Origin: Aulostomus chinensis
Taxonomy: Eukaryota; Chordata; Actinopteri; Syngnathiformes; Aulostomidae
DNA: 64,000 nucleotides
Assembly (NCBI GenBank): GCA_037954235.1
Contig: JBBMOA010000001.1
Span: 18,056,143-18,120,142 of the forward strand
Direction: 5' to 3'
Part shown: piece after piece, positions 24,241 through 35,419 of the stretch
Position numbering within the stretch: position 1 is the stretch's first letter
Layout: every line of letters begins with the position of its first letter
Position numbers and translations under genes: made by a program
The notes under the pieces: generated by a model
Databases searched by the model: none
Told to the model about the DNA's origin: nothing
What the model saw: the letters and a program-made list of their open reading frames with translations, nothing else

Positions 24241-25680
24241 AATGGGGTTCCAGCTTTCACTGAGTGGCTGCCTTTTTTTCTGTCCCAGTCTGTGCGGAGA
24301 TAAAAGCAATTCCAATCCTTTTTTGTCTTTTCCCTGCCATTTGCTGCCTTTTTGTACTTCAAGTTCATCACCAAAATATTTCCACTACATACAAACAACA
24401 TGAAGACATCTTCACTTACACTGCTCACACAGTAAAGACTTCAATGCCCAGGTCGAGGCGCCGAGTCTTCTTTGTAGCAAAGTCACAAATTCAATATTTG
24501 AAGTCCAGTGAGCGAGCCAATTCCCTTTCAGCTGAAAGTGTTGCAGGACCCTTCAGGCTCTCTTGCCCCATGGTCGACCTGAGGTGACTCAGGATCAGTC
24601 TGAGTTCACTGAATGCCCTTCCTCCACCAGCAACCGTAACGGGCAGAGGGCAAAAAAATCCAAAGTGCACACAAACCTCTCCAAAAATGCTCTGGAGTTG
24701 CATTTGATAGACTGCATAGAGCAGATCAGGACGAGTGCAGTCAGAAGGGAGAGTGGCAGAATGGACTGCACTGTTTCAGGGATGCAGGCCAGTGAGATGC
24801 ATTGTAGTGAACTCACACTCAGCCTTCCATGAGTTCCCCTAACAGTCAATAATTTAACTGAACTGTGATCAAGGCTGGAAGTAACACAATAAAGAAATCA
24901 ACTATAAAGAATGTGTGACAGATTAGACCCACATAGGGATACCCACACGCCCCCAACCCACAAGTTGGGTTTGTGGCAGAGCACTGATGGACCAGGGCCT
25001 TAAAAACTAGAATCCTACAGCCTTTATGTACTGCTTAGCTCCTTCTCCAAACCTGGTTCCAGTAGTTTGGGTGGGCGTGTCCTCCTGAAGCTGAATCTGT
25101 GCATATTTAGGGCACCCATTAGTCATGAGCTCAGCACCAGCAGAACGTAGTATTTTATCTTGTACTGAGTCCAGTTTATCTCGCAAGTTCACCCACTTCA
25201 GCTGTTTGTTCACCGTGACGACAAAGGCAGCGTTTTTAAATGAGAACTGGCACTGCACCGCTCGCTGTAAACTTGTTCTCCTGGTTGGCTCATCGGGCCG
25301 CGTTCATCAGAACCCTGTTCTCATTCACGAGCGTTTAGAACTCTCAAGGCCAGTGAGCCTACCTTCTTGGAGAAGAACTGAGGGACCAGTTGTCTGCCTC
25401 TTTTCTTCCTCTCTTCTTTCTCCCGTCTTCCTCTTCGTTTGAGCCAACCAGACTTCATTATTACCGCTCGTTTCTCACACCGTCCATCAGCGACTCAGCG
25501 GCTGTGAGCGCACACCTGCAGCAGCGGCAGAGTGACGGAGCTCAGAGCGGCATTCGCGGGTTTGAATTGGACTGCACCATTGTGCAAGGGGGGGGGGGTT
25601 AAATGGCAATGTGATGAAGAACTCAAGAAAAAAGTAATGGAAATCGACAACCATGTTTAATTAGCTCATTTTAAATGATT
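24241..25680. other. No gene recognised
   Basis: Short overlapping frames only. A pyrimidine-rich stretch (about 25385-25440) and a poly-G run at about 25588 are the only visible features. Confidence 0.4.
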
Positions 25681-25785
25681 TTTTTTTTTTTTACTTTACA
25701 GCCCCACTGAGGGCCCCTGTCAGTGCTCGGGCCCTTAGAATCGTTCCCATGTACCCCCCCCCCAGCAGCGCCCATGGTCATGCCA

Positions 25786-26175
25786 TCCATTGGCTCACCA
25801 GCCCTGTGAAAACCTCTTCATGTTCATGTGTACTTCATTTTACAGTAATTCCAAACGATCTGGTGGCATTTTCAGGGGACACAATGGTGCAGTGGTGAGC
25901 ACTGCTGCCTCCCAGCAGGAAGGTTCCAGATTGGAGCCCCAGCTGTGTGAGTCTGCATGTTCTCCCTGTTCCTGTGTGGGTTCTCTCTTCCTCCCACAGT
26001 CCAAAGACATCAAGAGGGGACGAGGCTGATTGATACTCTAAATTGACCGTAGGTGTGACTGTGAGTGTGAATGGTTGTCTGTCTCTATGTGTTGGTCCTG
26101 TGATGGACTGGTGACCTTTCCAGGCTGAACCCCGCCTCTCGCCCGTTGATGCTGGGCTAGGCTCCAGCCCCCCCC
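25786..26175 (+). repeat. tRNA-derived SINE-like repeat (near full) with tRNA-Arg relic upstream
   Basis: From 25876: ACAATGGTGCAGTGGTGAGC, then CCTCCCAGCAGGAAGGTTCC, TGCATGTTCTCCCTGTTCCT, CCAAAGACATCAAGAGGGGA, CTAAATTGACCGTAGGTGTG and the end GCTGGGCTAGGCTCCAGCC. The head keeps tRNA-like A- and B-box positions. Just upstream (25786-25803) CCATTGGCTCACCAGCC resembles the last bases of the tRNA-Arg locus at 10262-10334 (minus strand), and 25804-25875 matches 10335-10413. A (CA)n tract follows at 26183. Confidence 0.75.
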
Positions 26176-26461
26176 CCCCCACACACACACACACACACAA
26201 ACCTTGACATATAATCAGTGTAGAAAAGGAAATTTATTGACACTAATGACTGAATCTGTCAGAACTGAACTGGATGTAAACCCTGAGAATTCAGAGTAAG
26301 GACCAGGAGGGAGGAACACAATAATAGATAAGAGAAAATGTGGAGTCTGGATTCTTTTCTAGAAGGAGACGGCAGTGACAGTCCTGCAGAGTGACATCAC
26401 TGACATGACTGGATGACTTCAGTCACATGACTGGATGACTTCAGTCATGTGAGTGGATGAC

Positions 26462-27100
26462 AGCGTAGATGCCAATTTAGAGGTTGGGGAAATAGTCTCT
26501 GAGAATCCCGCTTGAACCCACGCCCTCCTTGTCCTTCTAAAACCCAAACAGCGACCATCAGTCTCCCTCCAATCCTGTACTTGGTTCAATGTTGCTGTTC
26601 CATTTTGCAGCAGTAGGTGTCGCTGTGATCCCAGGTTCAGTTCAAGAGTCCCAACTCCAGCTCATGTTGGTGACCTCAGTGGCAGGTAAAATGGCGCTTC
26701 AGTGGATCATGTGATCAACTCATGTGTGTCCTCACTGCTCCACGGGTCTGTCAAATGTTCTGTAAAATAGTTGGACCCAGCAGAGCTGCTAGATTAGGAG
26801 TTGATGGAGTCGTTGCAGATACCAGGGTCCAAAGTCCAGCTTGAACCTGGTTTGTGCAGTTCTTTGTCAAGCTAGCAGCCGTTCTTTTCACTGCCAAGCT
26901 AAAGTGACTTCTGTCAACAAAGGTCAACATACAAAAGGATATTTCTACTGGCAGTTCAAGATTTTGATCAAACTCCTTTTTCAGAGCTGGAACCTTCCTC
27001 TTGTGTCAGCTTCCTGTTCCCATCTCCATGGTAACGGTCAGTTTTGACCCACGTCTTCAATCAGCTGTCAAATAAACTAAAACAATTTTCTATCCTCCAA
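26462..27100. repeat. Inverted duplication, arm A
   Basis: Three blocks (26465-26512, about 26745-26890, 26975-27100) match the reverse complement of 31142-31088, 31075-30920 and 30482-30355. Shared phrases include GGTTGGGGAAATAGTCTCTG and GACCCACGTCTTCAATCAGC. Arm B has extra sequence with a tRNA-Gln gene, and arm A has extra sequence at 26513-26744. Confidence 0.8.
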
Positions 27101-27610
27101 GTTGTTTCCATCTCTTGGTGACCTTGTTAGGCTTCCTTATCATGGAAATATTGGCTTGAATATTTAGTTGTGGGCCTCTGGACCTTTTTTTAGTCAGTAA
27201 ACCCTCGATTTCAGTTAAAATATGATAAATGAACCTCAAGAAAATCCTAGAAATAAACCAAAGGTTGTTGTGTTTCCTGACCATTACTGAGGGTGTTAGA
27301 ACACATCTCTGACATGGATTGGTTTGATTTAGTATTCATTTTAATATAATTAACTATCGGAACATCCATGGTGTTATGGGTCAGTTTAGACCCTCATATT
27401 TTTACTTCAAGAAAAAGAGAAAAAAGTCTCTTTTTCAGCAACACAACTTTGATATAAACACAAAATGAAAAGCAGAACAAGCCAGAACCCAAAATATGGA
27501 TTTGGAAGGTCAACAAACAACAACCAGTCAAGCAAATCAAACCAACAGAAACCAGTTACTGGTTCAAAACCAGTAAAAAACAAAAACAGAGGAAAAGTCT
27601 CTGTGTGTAA
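27101..27610. other. No gene recognised
   Basis: AT-rich intergenic sequence. No supported feature. Confidence 0.4.
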
Positions 27611-27615
27611 GAACA

Positions 27616-27640
27616 TGCATGTGTGTGCATGTGTGTGTGT

Positions 27641-27683
<43 letters not shown>

Positions 27684-27712
27684 TGTGTCTGTGTGTCTGT
27701 GTGTGTTCAGAT
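27616..27712 (+). repeat. (GT)n microsatellite
   Basis: An interrupted TG dinucleotide tract of about 97 bp with TATG and TCTG interruptions. Confidence 0.95.
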
Positions 27713-27729
27713 GCTTGTGTGTCACTTCT

Positions 27730-28210
27730 GTGTGTTCTTTCCAGAGATGTTCCCTGCAGTTGAAGCACCATCCGTTTGTCCTGCTGTCCTGACTGCTTGG
27801 GCAGTCCTGACCCTCTTTCTTCTGGAACCATGTCCTGAGGGGGTTGTGGCTGTGGCTGTTCTGGTTGGTGTTGAGGCAGGGCTGCTGAGGAGGACGCTGG
27901 TGTGGATGCTCTCTGTGTTGCTGATGGCATGGATGGAGTGCTGCTGAGCTCTGCAGGTGTCTGAGCAAGGCTGCAGCGTCTGGGTCTCGGGGCGTCCGTT
28001 CCCTTCCCTCAGTGTGTGGCTTGACCAGGGAACTTCCCAGCTCCTCCACAAACATTCTCCTCTAGCTCTTCTTGGTTGAGCTCCACTCCTGGTGGATGTT
28101 GGTCCACAACACCAATGTTTCTATGCAGACTCATCAAGGATGCTGCAAAACACAAGAATCCACCACAAGACTTTCTCTTCAACCATGTTGAGGTCTTCAT
28201 GGCTGTGATG
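27730..28210 (-). pseudogene. Degenerate transposase C-terminus, possibly piggyBac-type
   Basis: On the minus strand several overlapping frames look like decayed protein: HRNIGVVDQHPPGVELN, then FVEELGSSLVKPHTEGRER and finally CFNCREHLWKEHTEVTH. A leucine-rich F-x-x-x-LG-x-x-L-x-x-P block followed by a Cys/His cluster is the arrangement at the C-terminus of piggyBac transposases. The frame changes several times and no catalytic residues are present. The assignment rests on wording alone and is weak. Confidence 0.28.
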
Positions 28211-28464
28211 ATGCAGGTTCTCTTTCTTATTTTCGTCTTTAAAAAGTCAGTCGTTTCATGTTAAATAATGAATGTTTATTAAAAAACAGTTGATCATCTT
28301 TTATTAATTACTGTATTCTCTTTTGGTGTCCCAGTGTTCATTTATTGATCTAAACCTGATATTTAGAAAAGCAGACAGCACAAAAACAGAAAATGCCACC
28401 ATATCATTTAAATTTTCTGTCAAACAAATGTTGACTTTTTTTGTATAAGCCCCTCCCCTCTGTA

Positions 28465-28537
28465 GGTCTGGTGGCGCAATGGATAACGCGTCTGACTTTG
28501 GATCAGAAGATTCTAGGTTCAACTCCTGGCTCCGTTC
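28465..28537 (+). pseudogene. tRNA-Arg-derived copy with a Gln (TTG) anticodon and broken acceptor stem
   Basis: The D, anticodon and T arms are nearly identical to tRNA-Arg(ACG) at 10262, but the anticodon loop is CTTTGGA instead of CTACGGA, giving TTG. The acceptor GGTCTGG against CTCCGTT has two mismatches and four wobble pairs, so the stem is probably not stable. A and B boxes remain. It is most likely a pseudogene. The downstream flank matches that of the Arg gene. Confidence 0.75.
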
Positions 28538-28539
28538 AA

Positions 28540-28798
28540 ACTTCATAAACAAAAGCTTTCACACCTGAAGTGAGAACCAGTGATCAAAGTCACTGAAGTC
28601 CTCCCAGGTTTCCTCCTTCTCTGCTGGAAACATGAACACATGAATGATCCTGCTACCTCTCATGTTAAGCTGCACTTGACAGTGACAGCAGGAGAACAAA
28701 AATCCCAGTGTGTCATCAACATTTCCTGTCAATCAATGATAGAAGCTGTTGAGTTTCTGGATCAGAACAAGGAGAAAGGAGCCCCAATGAAAGAGTGA
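28540..28798 (+). mobile_element. Copied tRNA flank and truncated Penelope-like ORF
   Basis: About 28560-28798 is the inverted equivalent of 10245-10010. It ends with MIEAVEFLDQNKEK, the start of the endonuclease segment in the 9621-10094 fragment, then diverges. It shows that a tRNA-flank-Penelope block has been duplicated. Confidence 0.75.
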
Positions 28799-29092
28799 TG
28801 GTTCTTGATTCTGATTTTGTTCTTCACTCCTACACCAGAGAGTGAAAGTGTGGGCTGGCTGGGAGCAACTGCCTGCTTCAGAGTGGGAGGAGCCTCAGGA
28901 CTTTCCAGTGAGAGCTGCAAACTTCCACCAGCGCCCAGTGCCAGCAGGTCTTCATGATGGAGCTGAGAAGAACACAACAACACCAGATCACTGGAGAGGA
29001 GCACAACACTTCTTTGCTTCCTGGCCACTCTCATGTCTGTCTGTCCATCTGGAGCTGGGGGAGGAGCTTCACATGTTTTTTATTTTCTTAAA
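28799..29092. other. No gene recognised
   Basis: Short spacer between the Penelope fragment and the LINE copy. Nothing supported. Confidence 0.4.
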
Positions 29093-30085
29093 AAGGGAAT
29101 GACATGACTTCCTCTGTATGTTAGAATATGAACGACTAAAAATGTTCATCCACAGTTTAAAGTTAGAATTAAATTTAAAGTAGAAAACTCTCCCCTCTTC
29201 AATCCTGTCACAGTGTTGTAAACTGTTTCAAACAAATTCTACTGTTAAACAGTTCAAGTGTTTCCAATGAAGCTGAATGTTCTCCTCTACTTTCCTCAAT
29301 TGGGTTTCTTTCATGTCCTCCTGAGATCAAAGACAGAATTCTAGGTACAAATAAAGACACTATCAAAGCCCTGATGACATCATCATCAATTCTGTCTTTG
29401 ATCTGTGTCTGTCCAGCCGGTCCTGAGTGGATCCAACAGTTTCCCATGGGTGACTCTGTCGTGGTCTCTCTCCTCCTGCTGTCTCCAACTCTCAGAGTGC
29501 TTCTACTGGTTTCTCTCCATCGTCCCTGTTGCTAGGCAGAGCACTGGTGAGGACTGAGGCCAGTGATGTCATCACCTCCAGCTGAGACCTGCCAGGTGAT
29601 CCTGCTTCATTCAACTCTGCTGCCTCTGCCACTGCCCTGACTGGTGAGGCTGACAGCAGGTTCTCTCTCATCTAAACTCTCTGTTTACAATGGAGGCTGA
29701 AATCCTTGTGATTGGTGGTTCAATCATCAGGTCTGTTGAACTCCCAGGTGCCATCACCTGCTGTCTTCCTGGTGCCAAAGTTGTGGACATTATTGAACGT
29801 CTCCAGGACTCATTGATCTCCACCCCTCAGCTCACATCCTGATTATACAGGTGTGTGTGAATGACATCACGAAGAGGCAGCCAATCATACTTCATGACCA
29901 GCTTGAGTCTCTTGCTAGTTCAAATCAGAGTCTGGGTAAATTCTGTGTTTTTTCTGGCTCCATCTCTGCTCCTTCCAGAAGCAGGGAGCATTTCAGCCTC
30001 TTTCCAGTCTGCATGAATGCTGAAAGGCTTCTGTACTGTTTGGCTTTGCTGTTCCCTGCAGCTTGGACATCAGATTAGAACGAAC
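29093..30085 (+). mobile_element. LINE 5' region and SGNH-type ORF1 (copy 2, longer)
   Basis: Matches copy 1 up to about 29826 and continues further. The ORF1 frame begins near 29690 with MEAEILVIGGSIIRSVELPG. After a one-base frame change around 29830 it continues as CVNDITKRQPIILHDQLESL, then LGKFCVFSGSISAPSRSREH and ends with RLLYCLALLFPAA at about 30078. The GGS and VND blocks correspond to blocks I and III of SGNH hydrolases, as in ORF1 of several fish LINEs. The catalytic serine block is G-G-S and the usual G of GxND is C, so activity is doubtful. The reverse transcriptase ORF is not present. Confidence 0.6.
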
Positions 30086-30354
30086 CACACTCACTAACTC
30101 ACCTGTTCTTAACCACTGAGAGCTGATTTGGTTAAACATGGAAAAATACTGACTCACTATGAGGATGTTCTCCTGCCCTGTGTGGGTGGAGCCAAGAGAA
30201 TAAAAAGACTGTGAGACCCAGAAATCAGGGCTTTTTCTCCTCCATCTTAAGGTGGTTAGACTGAAGTCTCAGCTCTGACTCTAGATCTGTTCTCTGTGTG
30301 CCAACATAAATGTGATTGGACCAGAGAAGTTGATGAGGATTTTGTTAACCTGAA
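30086..30354. other. No gene recognised
   Basis: No supported feature. May be 3' continuation of the LINE fragment. Confidence 0.35.
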
Positions 30355-31142
30355 CCATGATAGAAAATTGTTTTCGTTTATTTGACAGCTGATTGAAGAC
30401 GTGGGTCAAAACTGACCGTTAACATAGAGATGGGAACAGGAAGCTGACACAGAGGAAGGTTCCAGCTCTGAAAAAGGAGTCTGCAACCATTAACAGGAAT
30501 GAGCGGAAGACAATGGATGAATGGATGGATGGATGTTTGTGAAAATTAAAACCAGACAACCACTGTAGTCCCTCCTACATGATAAGCGCCATAATTTTTC
30601 TCACTCATGTCTTTTTTTTTTTTGGACAGGTTCCATGGTGTAATGGTTAGCACTCTGGACTTTGAATCCAGTGATCCGAGTTCAAATCTCGGTGGAGCCT
30701 CCAGCAGGTCTCGGACTGCGGACTTTGAAGGAGGAATTGCATTTTTCGATGGCCAACTCCTGCTACTTGGCTGTGGCTGGTTGGGAGGAGGCTCAGGCCC
30801 TAACAACGCTGCCACCACCTTCAATTAAGACCTCAGTTTTGTCCTGGTTGAGCTGGACAAAGTTCTCTGTCACCATGACAGGTAAATGGACATCAACTGG
30901 TCCTGAGACACGGCGATGTGAAAAGGAAAGAATCGCTGCTAGCTTGACAAATAACTGCACAAACCAGGTTCAAGCCTGGACTTTGGACCCTGGTATCTGC
31001 AACAACTCCCATCAACTCCTAATCTAGCATCTCTGCTGAGGGTCCAACTATTTTACAGAACATTTGAGCATCACAACACTTAGCAGGACCGTCAAGTTGG
31101 ATTCTCAGAGACTATTTCCCCAACCACTACATTGGCATCTAC
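30355..31142. repeat. Inverted duplication, arm B
   Basis: Reverse-complement counterpart of 26462-27100 in three blocks. Between blocks it carries about 430 extra bases (30484-30920) that include the tRNA-Gln gene at 30629. Confidence 0.8.
30629..30700 (+). tRNA. tRNA-Gln (anticodon TTG)
   Basis: A 72 nt cloverleaf: acceptor GGTTCCA pairs with TGGAGCC (one U-G), D arm GGTGTAATGGTTAGCAC, anticodon arm CTGGA-CTTTGAA-TCCAG giving TTG, T arm CCGAG-TTCAAAT-CTCGG, discriminator T. It is close to vertebrate tRNA-Gln(TTG). A run of T precedes the gene. It appears functional. Confidence 0.95.
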
Positions 31143-31659
31143 ACTACCCAGATAGCAGGAGTCTTTGGGCCAGATCCGTTTGAAAGCTTCCTGATCCGGC
31201 TGTGGTGCACACATGACGGTTTTGGCCCACACATGAAATACAGGTTTTAACCCGAAAGCTCCAAAATCCAAGGTGAAATGAAAATGTGTGGAACTAACTG
31301 GATTCAGTCCGAACATCCTAAGGTGCCAAATACTGAAGTAAAATCAGAACTGGACCAATCCTGGGTCTGGTGTGGTGCTGATCTGCAATTGGGATGCGGG
31401 CCGTTTTTGGGCCATCGTGCGTCTAGACACTGTTTGTGTTCAAGTTTAAAGTCCCACAATCAGAAGTAGCTGAATCTGACAGGTGAAGGTTTGGAACTAC
31501 AAGATGGTTGATGTTTCCTTGACTTGATGCTCTGACTGTCAGGGTGGATGACAGCTTCTTCTGCTGCTGCATCTTAGTAGCTAAGATTTGTGTCCAACCA
31601 GATCAACTTAAAGAGCTTCAACAGACAAACTGTCCAGTTTAACAACAAATACCAGTCAG
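31143..31659. other. No gene recognised
   Basis: Nothing supported up to the hAT element. Confidence 0.4.
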
Positions 31660-34482
31660 TAGGGCTGGGTATCGATTCAGATTTTCCTAATCGATTGGAT
31701 TCGATTTTCCGAGGTCCGATTCAATTCAATTCACGATTCAATCCGATTCAACGTCCATTTATTTATTTATTTAAACCTGACCAAGTGACTGACAACACAA
31801 AAAAATGAATGAATATAAATCAAATTAAAATAAATTACAAGATAGACAATGTAAATAAAGTTTCTCCAAAGATGACACACATAAACAGGACACTCACTTA
31901 GCTACAACTGTCTCACAGCTTTTGTGCAATAACACTACAATGGTTGTGACAACTGCATCAGAACAGAATTAACAGCCAGCTGTTGACTCAAATAAATGTA
32001 GGCAAATTAAAATAGCACCAATATCTCAGTTTTTTGGAACATGGTCTGTATATTTGAAACATACAATGTAAACTGAAAAACACCATCAGACAAGTGGTGA
32101 CATTCCATCTTGTTTTCCAGGCATTCTGAACTTCCTGTTTGGGTTTGGTTTGTTTTTCATTCATGCAAAAAAGAAAAGTATTTCCAAGTCTAAACAGCTC
32201 TGAATTACTCCTTAAAGGGTTTTCTTGACACACGAATAAAAAAGATCTTGTAAACTTCTGAACAATAATCACAAACCTAAGTCCATAAAACTTCAAGACC
32301 TGTCATCCCTTTTCTTACTTGTTGGAGACAGTAAGATTTTTCTGCATGAAAAGGAGTTGATCAACATGTTGAGGAGTAAGGCAGCTCCTTTTTGCCGTCA
32401 CAACATCCCCAGTGGTGGAAAAAACCCGCTCGGACGGGACACTGGTACCAGGTACACAAAGGTACCGTTTTGCTTGGTGGGCCAATAGGGGATCCTGCTT
32501 TGCATGTGTTCTCCACCAGTTGAGAGGATTCTCAGAGAGTGGAATGGGTGTTACTTCCCTGTATATTTTGATTTCATCCTGGGCCTTTTCAAATACAGTT
32601 TTCTGTGTAACTGTCTCTTTCCGCATGTAGGCTGACCCTAGGAGAGACATCAGTGCAGAGGATTCCTTTGGTCTCTTTGGTGGAGCAACATCTTCAACGG
32701 GATCAGGCACAGCTTCTTCTTTTCCACCAAAAGCAGATGTTTGCTGTTTGAAAATAGCAAGAAAATGATCTGGAAAGACACTTGGAATACAATTCAGAAT
32801 ACAACTGCTTAATATTAAAATAATGAAGACAAATTAAATTTGAGTTGAATACAGTAAAGTACAAAAACTGTAGGAAATAAGGATTTTTTTGTGTCAATAA
32901 CTTACATTAGAAGCCTCTGCCTGTGCCACAACAGAAGCACCAGTCACCAGTCGGGAGAATGTGTGGTTCCAGGCCTCATCAGACAAGAAAGGCAGAGCCT
33001 TGAAACGAGGGTCTGACGCTGAAGCAACATAGAGCCTGTCCTTCAAGGCACGAACCTTGAAAAGATATATTTGATCACTTAAATATAATTTAATTGGAAA
33101 TGAATGTGCATGAATGCACACGCATTCACCTACATACTTTTTAAGCTTACCTTGAATTGAGGTTGTTGTCTGCTGCTGTCCTGACCTCTTTGATGACTGT
33201 TGAATCCTGGGGGACACAGCGCATCTCTTCCAACAGTTGTGCATGCAAGGGTGCAATGATGGACAGAGTCGGGGATTTTTCCTCAGACGTGGCAAGAGTA
33301 GCTGCTTTCAGTGGCTGAAGGGCTTTGACCACATCCTCTGGGACTCTTACGTCCACTTCTGTCAACGTGCAGACATCTTTCTCGTTTCTGCGTACTTCAG
33401 GTGACAGCAGAGCTGCTGAGATGGCTGGTTGCTGCTGGAGGAAACGGTCCAGCATCTCCAGTGAGCTATTCCAACGTGTCACCACGTCAATCACCATCTT
33501 GTGCTCAGGAAGCTCCAGCACCCTTTGCTTCTCACTGAGGATGCGGCTCGCCGTAGAGCTACGATGAAAAAATGCAGCCATGCGTCTGACTCTGCCGAGC
33601 AAGCGTGCAGCTGTAGGGACTTTCAGCGCAGTTTGCGAGGCTAAATTAAGAAGGTGTGCAAAGCAACCAATGTGCAACAAGCCCGTAATCTCCGCAGCGC
33701 GGACAATATTTGCTGCATTGTCAGTTTCGATAGCTTGCACCTTGTTCCTAAGCTTCCACTCGCCTATTGCACTGAATAACAGTTCGCTGAGTTTTCTCGC
33801 TGTGTGGCTGGTTTCCACGGCTCTGGTTTGAAGAACATGGCATGCGAGGACCCAGTCGCTAATGTAGTGAGCTGGAATGGTCAGATATGAATCTGTTGCT
33901 CTTGACGTCTAACAATCACAAGTCAATGCCACGTTCTCTGCTGAGTGAAGCGAAGTTTCGATGCTTTGTTTTAAGCTTGCGTTCATGTTTGGTATTGTCG
34001 AATGTCTTTGCATATAAAAACTGCGACAGCCTCGGTTATCTTATACCTGCTCCAGGCTGCGTTGTTTGAGCCGTGTCGACTGGTTTTCTGCTGGGTGATG
34101 TCTTGACAAGTGGAAATTTGTCGTATTCCCACAGTACTTTACCATCCCGTTGCATAGTTTGCATATTGCCCCCCCCCCAAGTCGTCATTTTCTCCGTCCT
34201 TAAAACCAAAGTGCACCCAAACATCGGCCTTTAATCTCACCGAGTGTGCCTTCAGGGTTGTGCTTCAGTCCGCCATGTTTGCTTGACTGGTAGTAAATTC
34301 TCGCAAGATCACATTCCATTAAAACTGCCGCCAAACGCTGATCATGCGAGACTGCCAGAGTTGATACACAGGCTGTTCTCTGCAAGTTAGGAATCGATCT
34401 GTGGGTTTTATGAATCGATATCAAACCATGAAAAGGAAAATTGATTCAAATGGATTAAATAGATTTTTTAAACCCAGCCCTA
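31660..34482 (-). mobile_element. hAT DNA transposon, 2.8 kb, near complete but inactive
   Basis: Terminal inverted repeats TAGGGCTGGGT (31660) and ACCCAGCCCTA (ending 34482). Subterminal regions on both sides carry ATCGATT/GATTCAAT-type motifs. The interior encodes a ZBED-like hAT transposase on the minus strand. The 8 bp flanks (CCAGTCAG and CTCATTAA) do not match, so the target duplication has been lost or the copy is rearranged. A LINE reverse transcriptase remnant begins immediately at its right end. Confidence 0.85.
32315..33960 (-). pseudogene. ZBED-like hAT transposase, broken, with introns
   Basis: Three coding blocks. Block 1 (about 33960-33152) has NVALTCD, then TSRATDSYLTIPAHYI, AIETDNAANIVRAAEI, GCFAHLLNLASQTAL and VVTRWNSSLEMLDRF: the RNase-H-like catalytic core of hAT enzymes. 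Block 2 (33055-32906) has VASASDPRFKALPFLSDEAW. Block 3 (32743-32315) has LNWWRTHAKQDPLLAHQAK, VPGTSVPSERVFSTTGD and SCLTPQHVDQLLFMQ: the dimerisation domain. The intron between blocks 2 and 3 has a GTAAGT donor at 32905 and a CAG acceptor at 32744 in phase 0. The block 1 to 2 junction does not stay in frame with its GTAAG/AG sites. A TAG stop at 33911-33909 replaces the tryptophan expected before TSRA. The BED finger region upstream is only faintly visible. It would have cut and pasted the element. Confidence 0.85.
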
Positions 34483-34489
34483 CTCATTA

Positions 34490-35130
34490 ACGATAAATCT
34501 TCCATGCAAACCAAAGTTAAACACGGTGTTCCCCAAGGTTCAGTGCTGGGGCCGATACTCTTCACTTTATATATGCTTCCTTTAGGTCATATTATTCAAA
34601 AACACTCCATACATTTCCATTGTTTCACAGATGATAATCAATTATATTTATCAATAAAGCTTGATCAAGGCCAACAGTTATCCAAACTACAAGCATGCAT
34701 TCCAGACATGAAGGCCTGGATGACTTATAACTTGTTACTGTTCAACTCTGATAAGACAGAAGTTCCTGTGCTTGGCCCAAAACCCCTTAGAGACACATTA
34801 TCTAGTGATGTCACTGCTCTATTGTAACTCTTTATTATCATATATTTTTATTTACTTTATTATCAGGCTGTACTAACAAGTGGTTGAAGACTCTGCAGCT
34901 GGTCCACAATGCAGGTGCATGCATAGAAATAAAGCGTAAAGCATAGACAAGAAGCATAGACAGAAACTAGGAAGAGAGAGCACATCACGCAAATCTTAGC
35001 TTCGCTGCACTGGCCTCCAGTAAAATCCAGAGTAGTGTTTAAAATCCTTCTCCCAGCTTGTGAAGCTCTTAAAGGACAATTCCAGTGCAAAACAAACCAA
35101 ATGTGTGTTCTTGTATTATTAATTATTTTT
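34490..35130 (+). pseudogene. LINE reverse transcriptase fragment (L2/CR1-like)
   Basis: The frame 34504-34827 encodes HGVPQGSVLGPILFTLYMLP and HCFTDDNQLYLSIKL, RT motifs B and C (FTDD where YADD is usual), then MKAWMTYNLLLFNSDKTEV. After a deletion the text resumes as LKTLQLVHNAG (about 34880) and LHWPPVKSRVVFKIL (about 35005). It lacks the fingers region and has an internal deletion, so it is inactive. It directly abuts the hAT element at 34482. Confidence 0.85.
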
Positions 35131-35419
35131 GAAGAATTGCAGGGATGTATTTTTGCAACATTCAAAAGTAACCTGGTTTGGTTGCATACTGCAAATTAGC
35201 TCTCAACACAGGTTTAACAGAAAAGTCACGCAGAATCTCGTGTCTTTCATGATGTTTCTTGTGTTGCAGCAGGTATCTGGAGGGTGGGGAGCTGTTCATT
35301 CCTCCTAGTTGGAAGCACCTGGGCCCATTTTTGATTTATTGTTGTGTTTTTTTTTAGTTAAATACATTCATTATTGGCTTTCAACCTGCGTCTCCCACTC
35401 TTTTGTCATGGCTTCAGTG

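Larger units (their letters stand above)
23504..25775. mobile_element. Possible DNA transposon remnant with related ends
   Basis: The left end GGGGGCGCCGCCAGAAATTT continues into TTGGGCCCC. The right end, read inverted, has GGGCGCTGCTGGGGG and, further in, AAGGGCCC. Similar ends occur in fish hAT-like elements. The interior holds an unrelated LINE remnant. No transposase or target duplication was found, so this is tentative. Confidence 0.3.

Noticed and set aside
26490..26560. Possible tRNA (GGGTTCAAGCGGG, B-box-like, minus strand)
   Set aside because: No cloverleaf could be drawn around it. The acceptor and anticodon arms do not pair.
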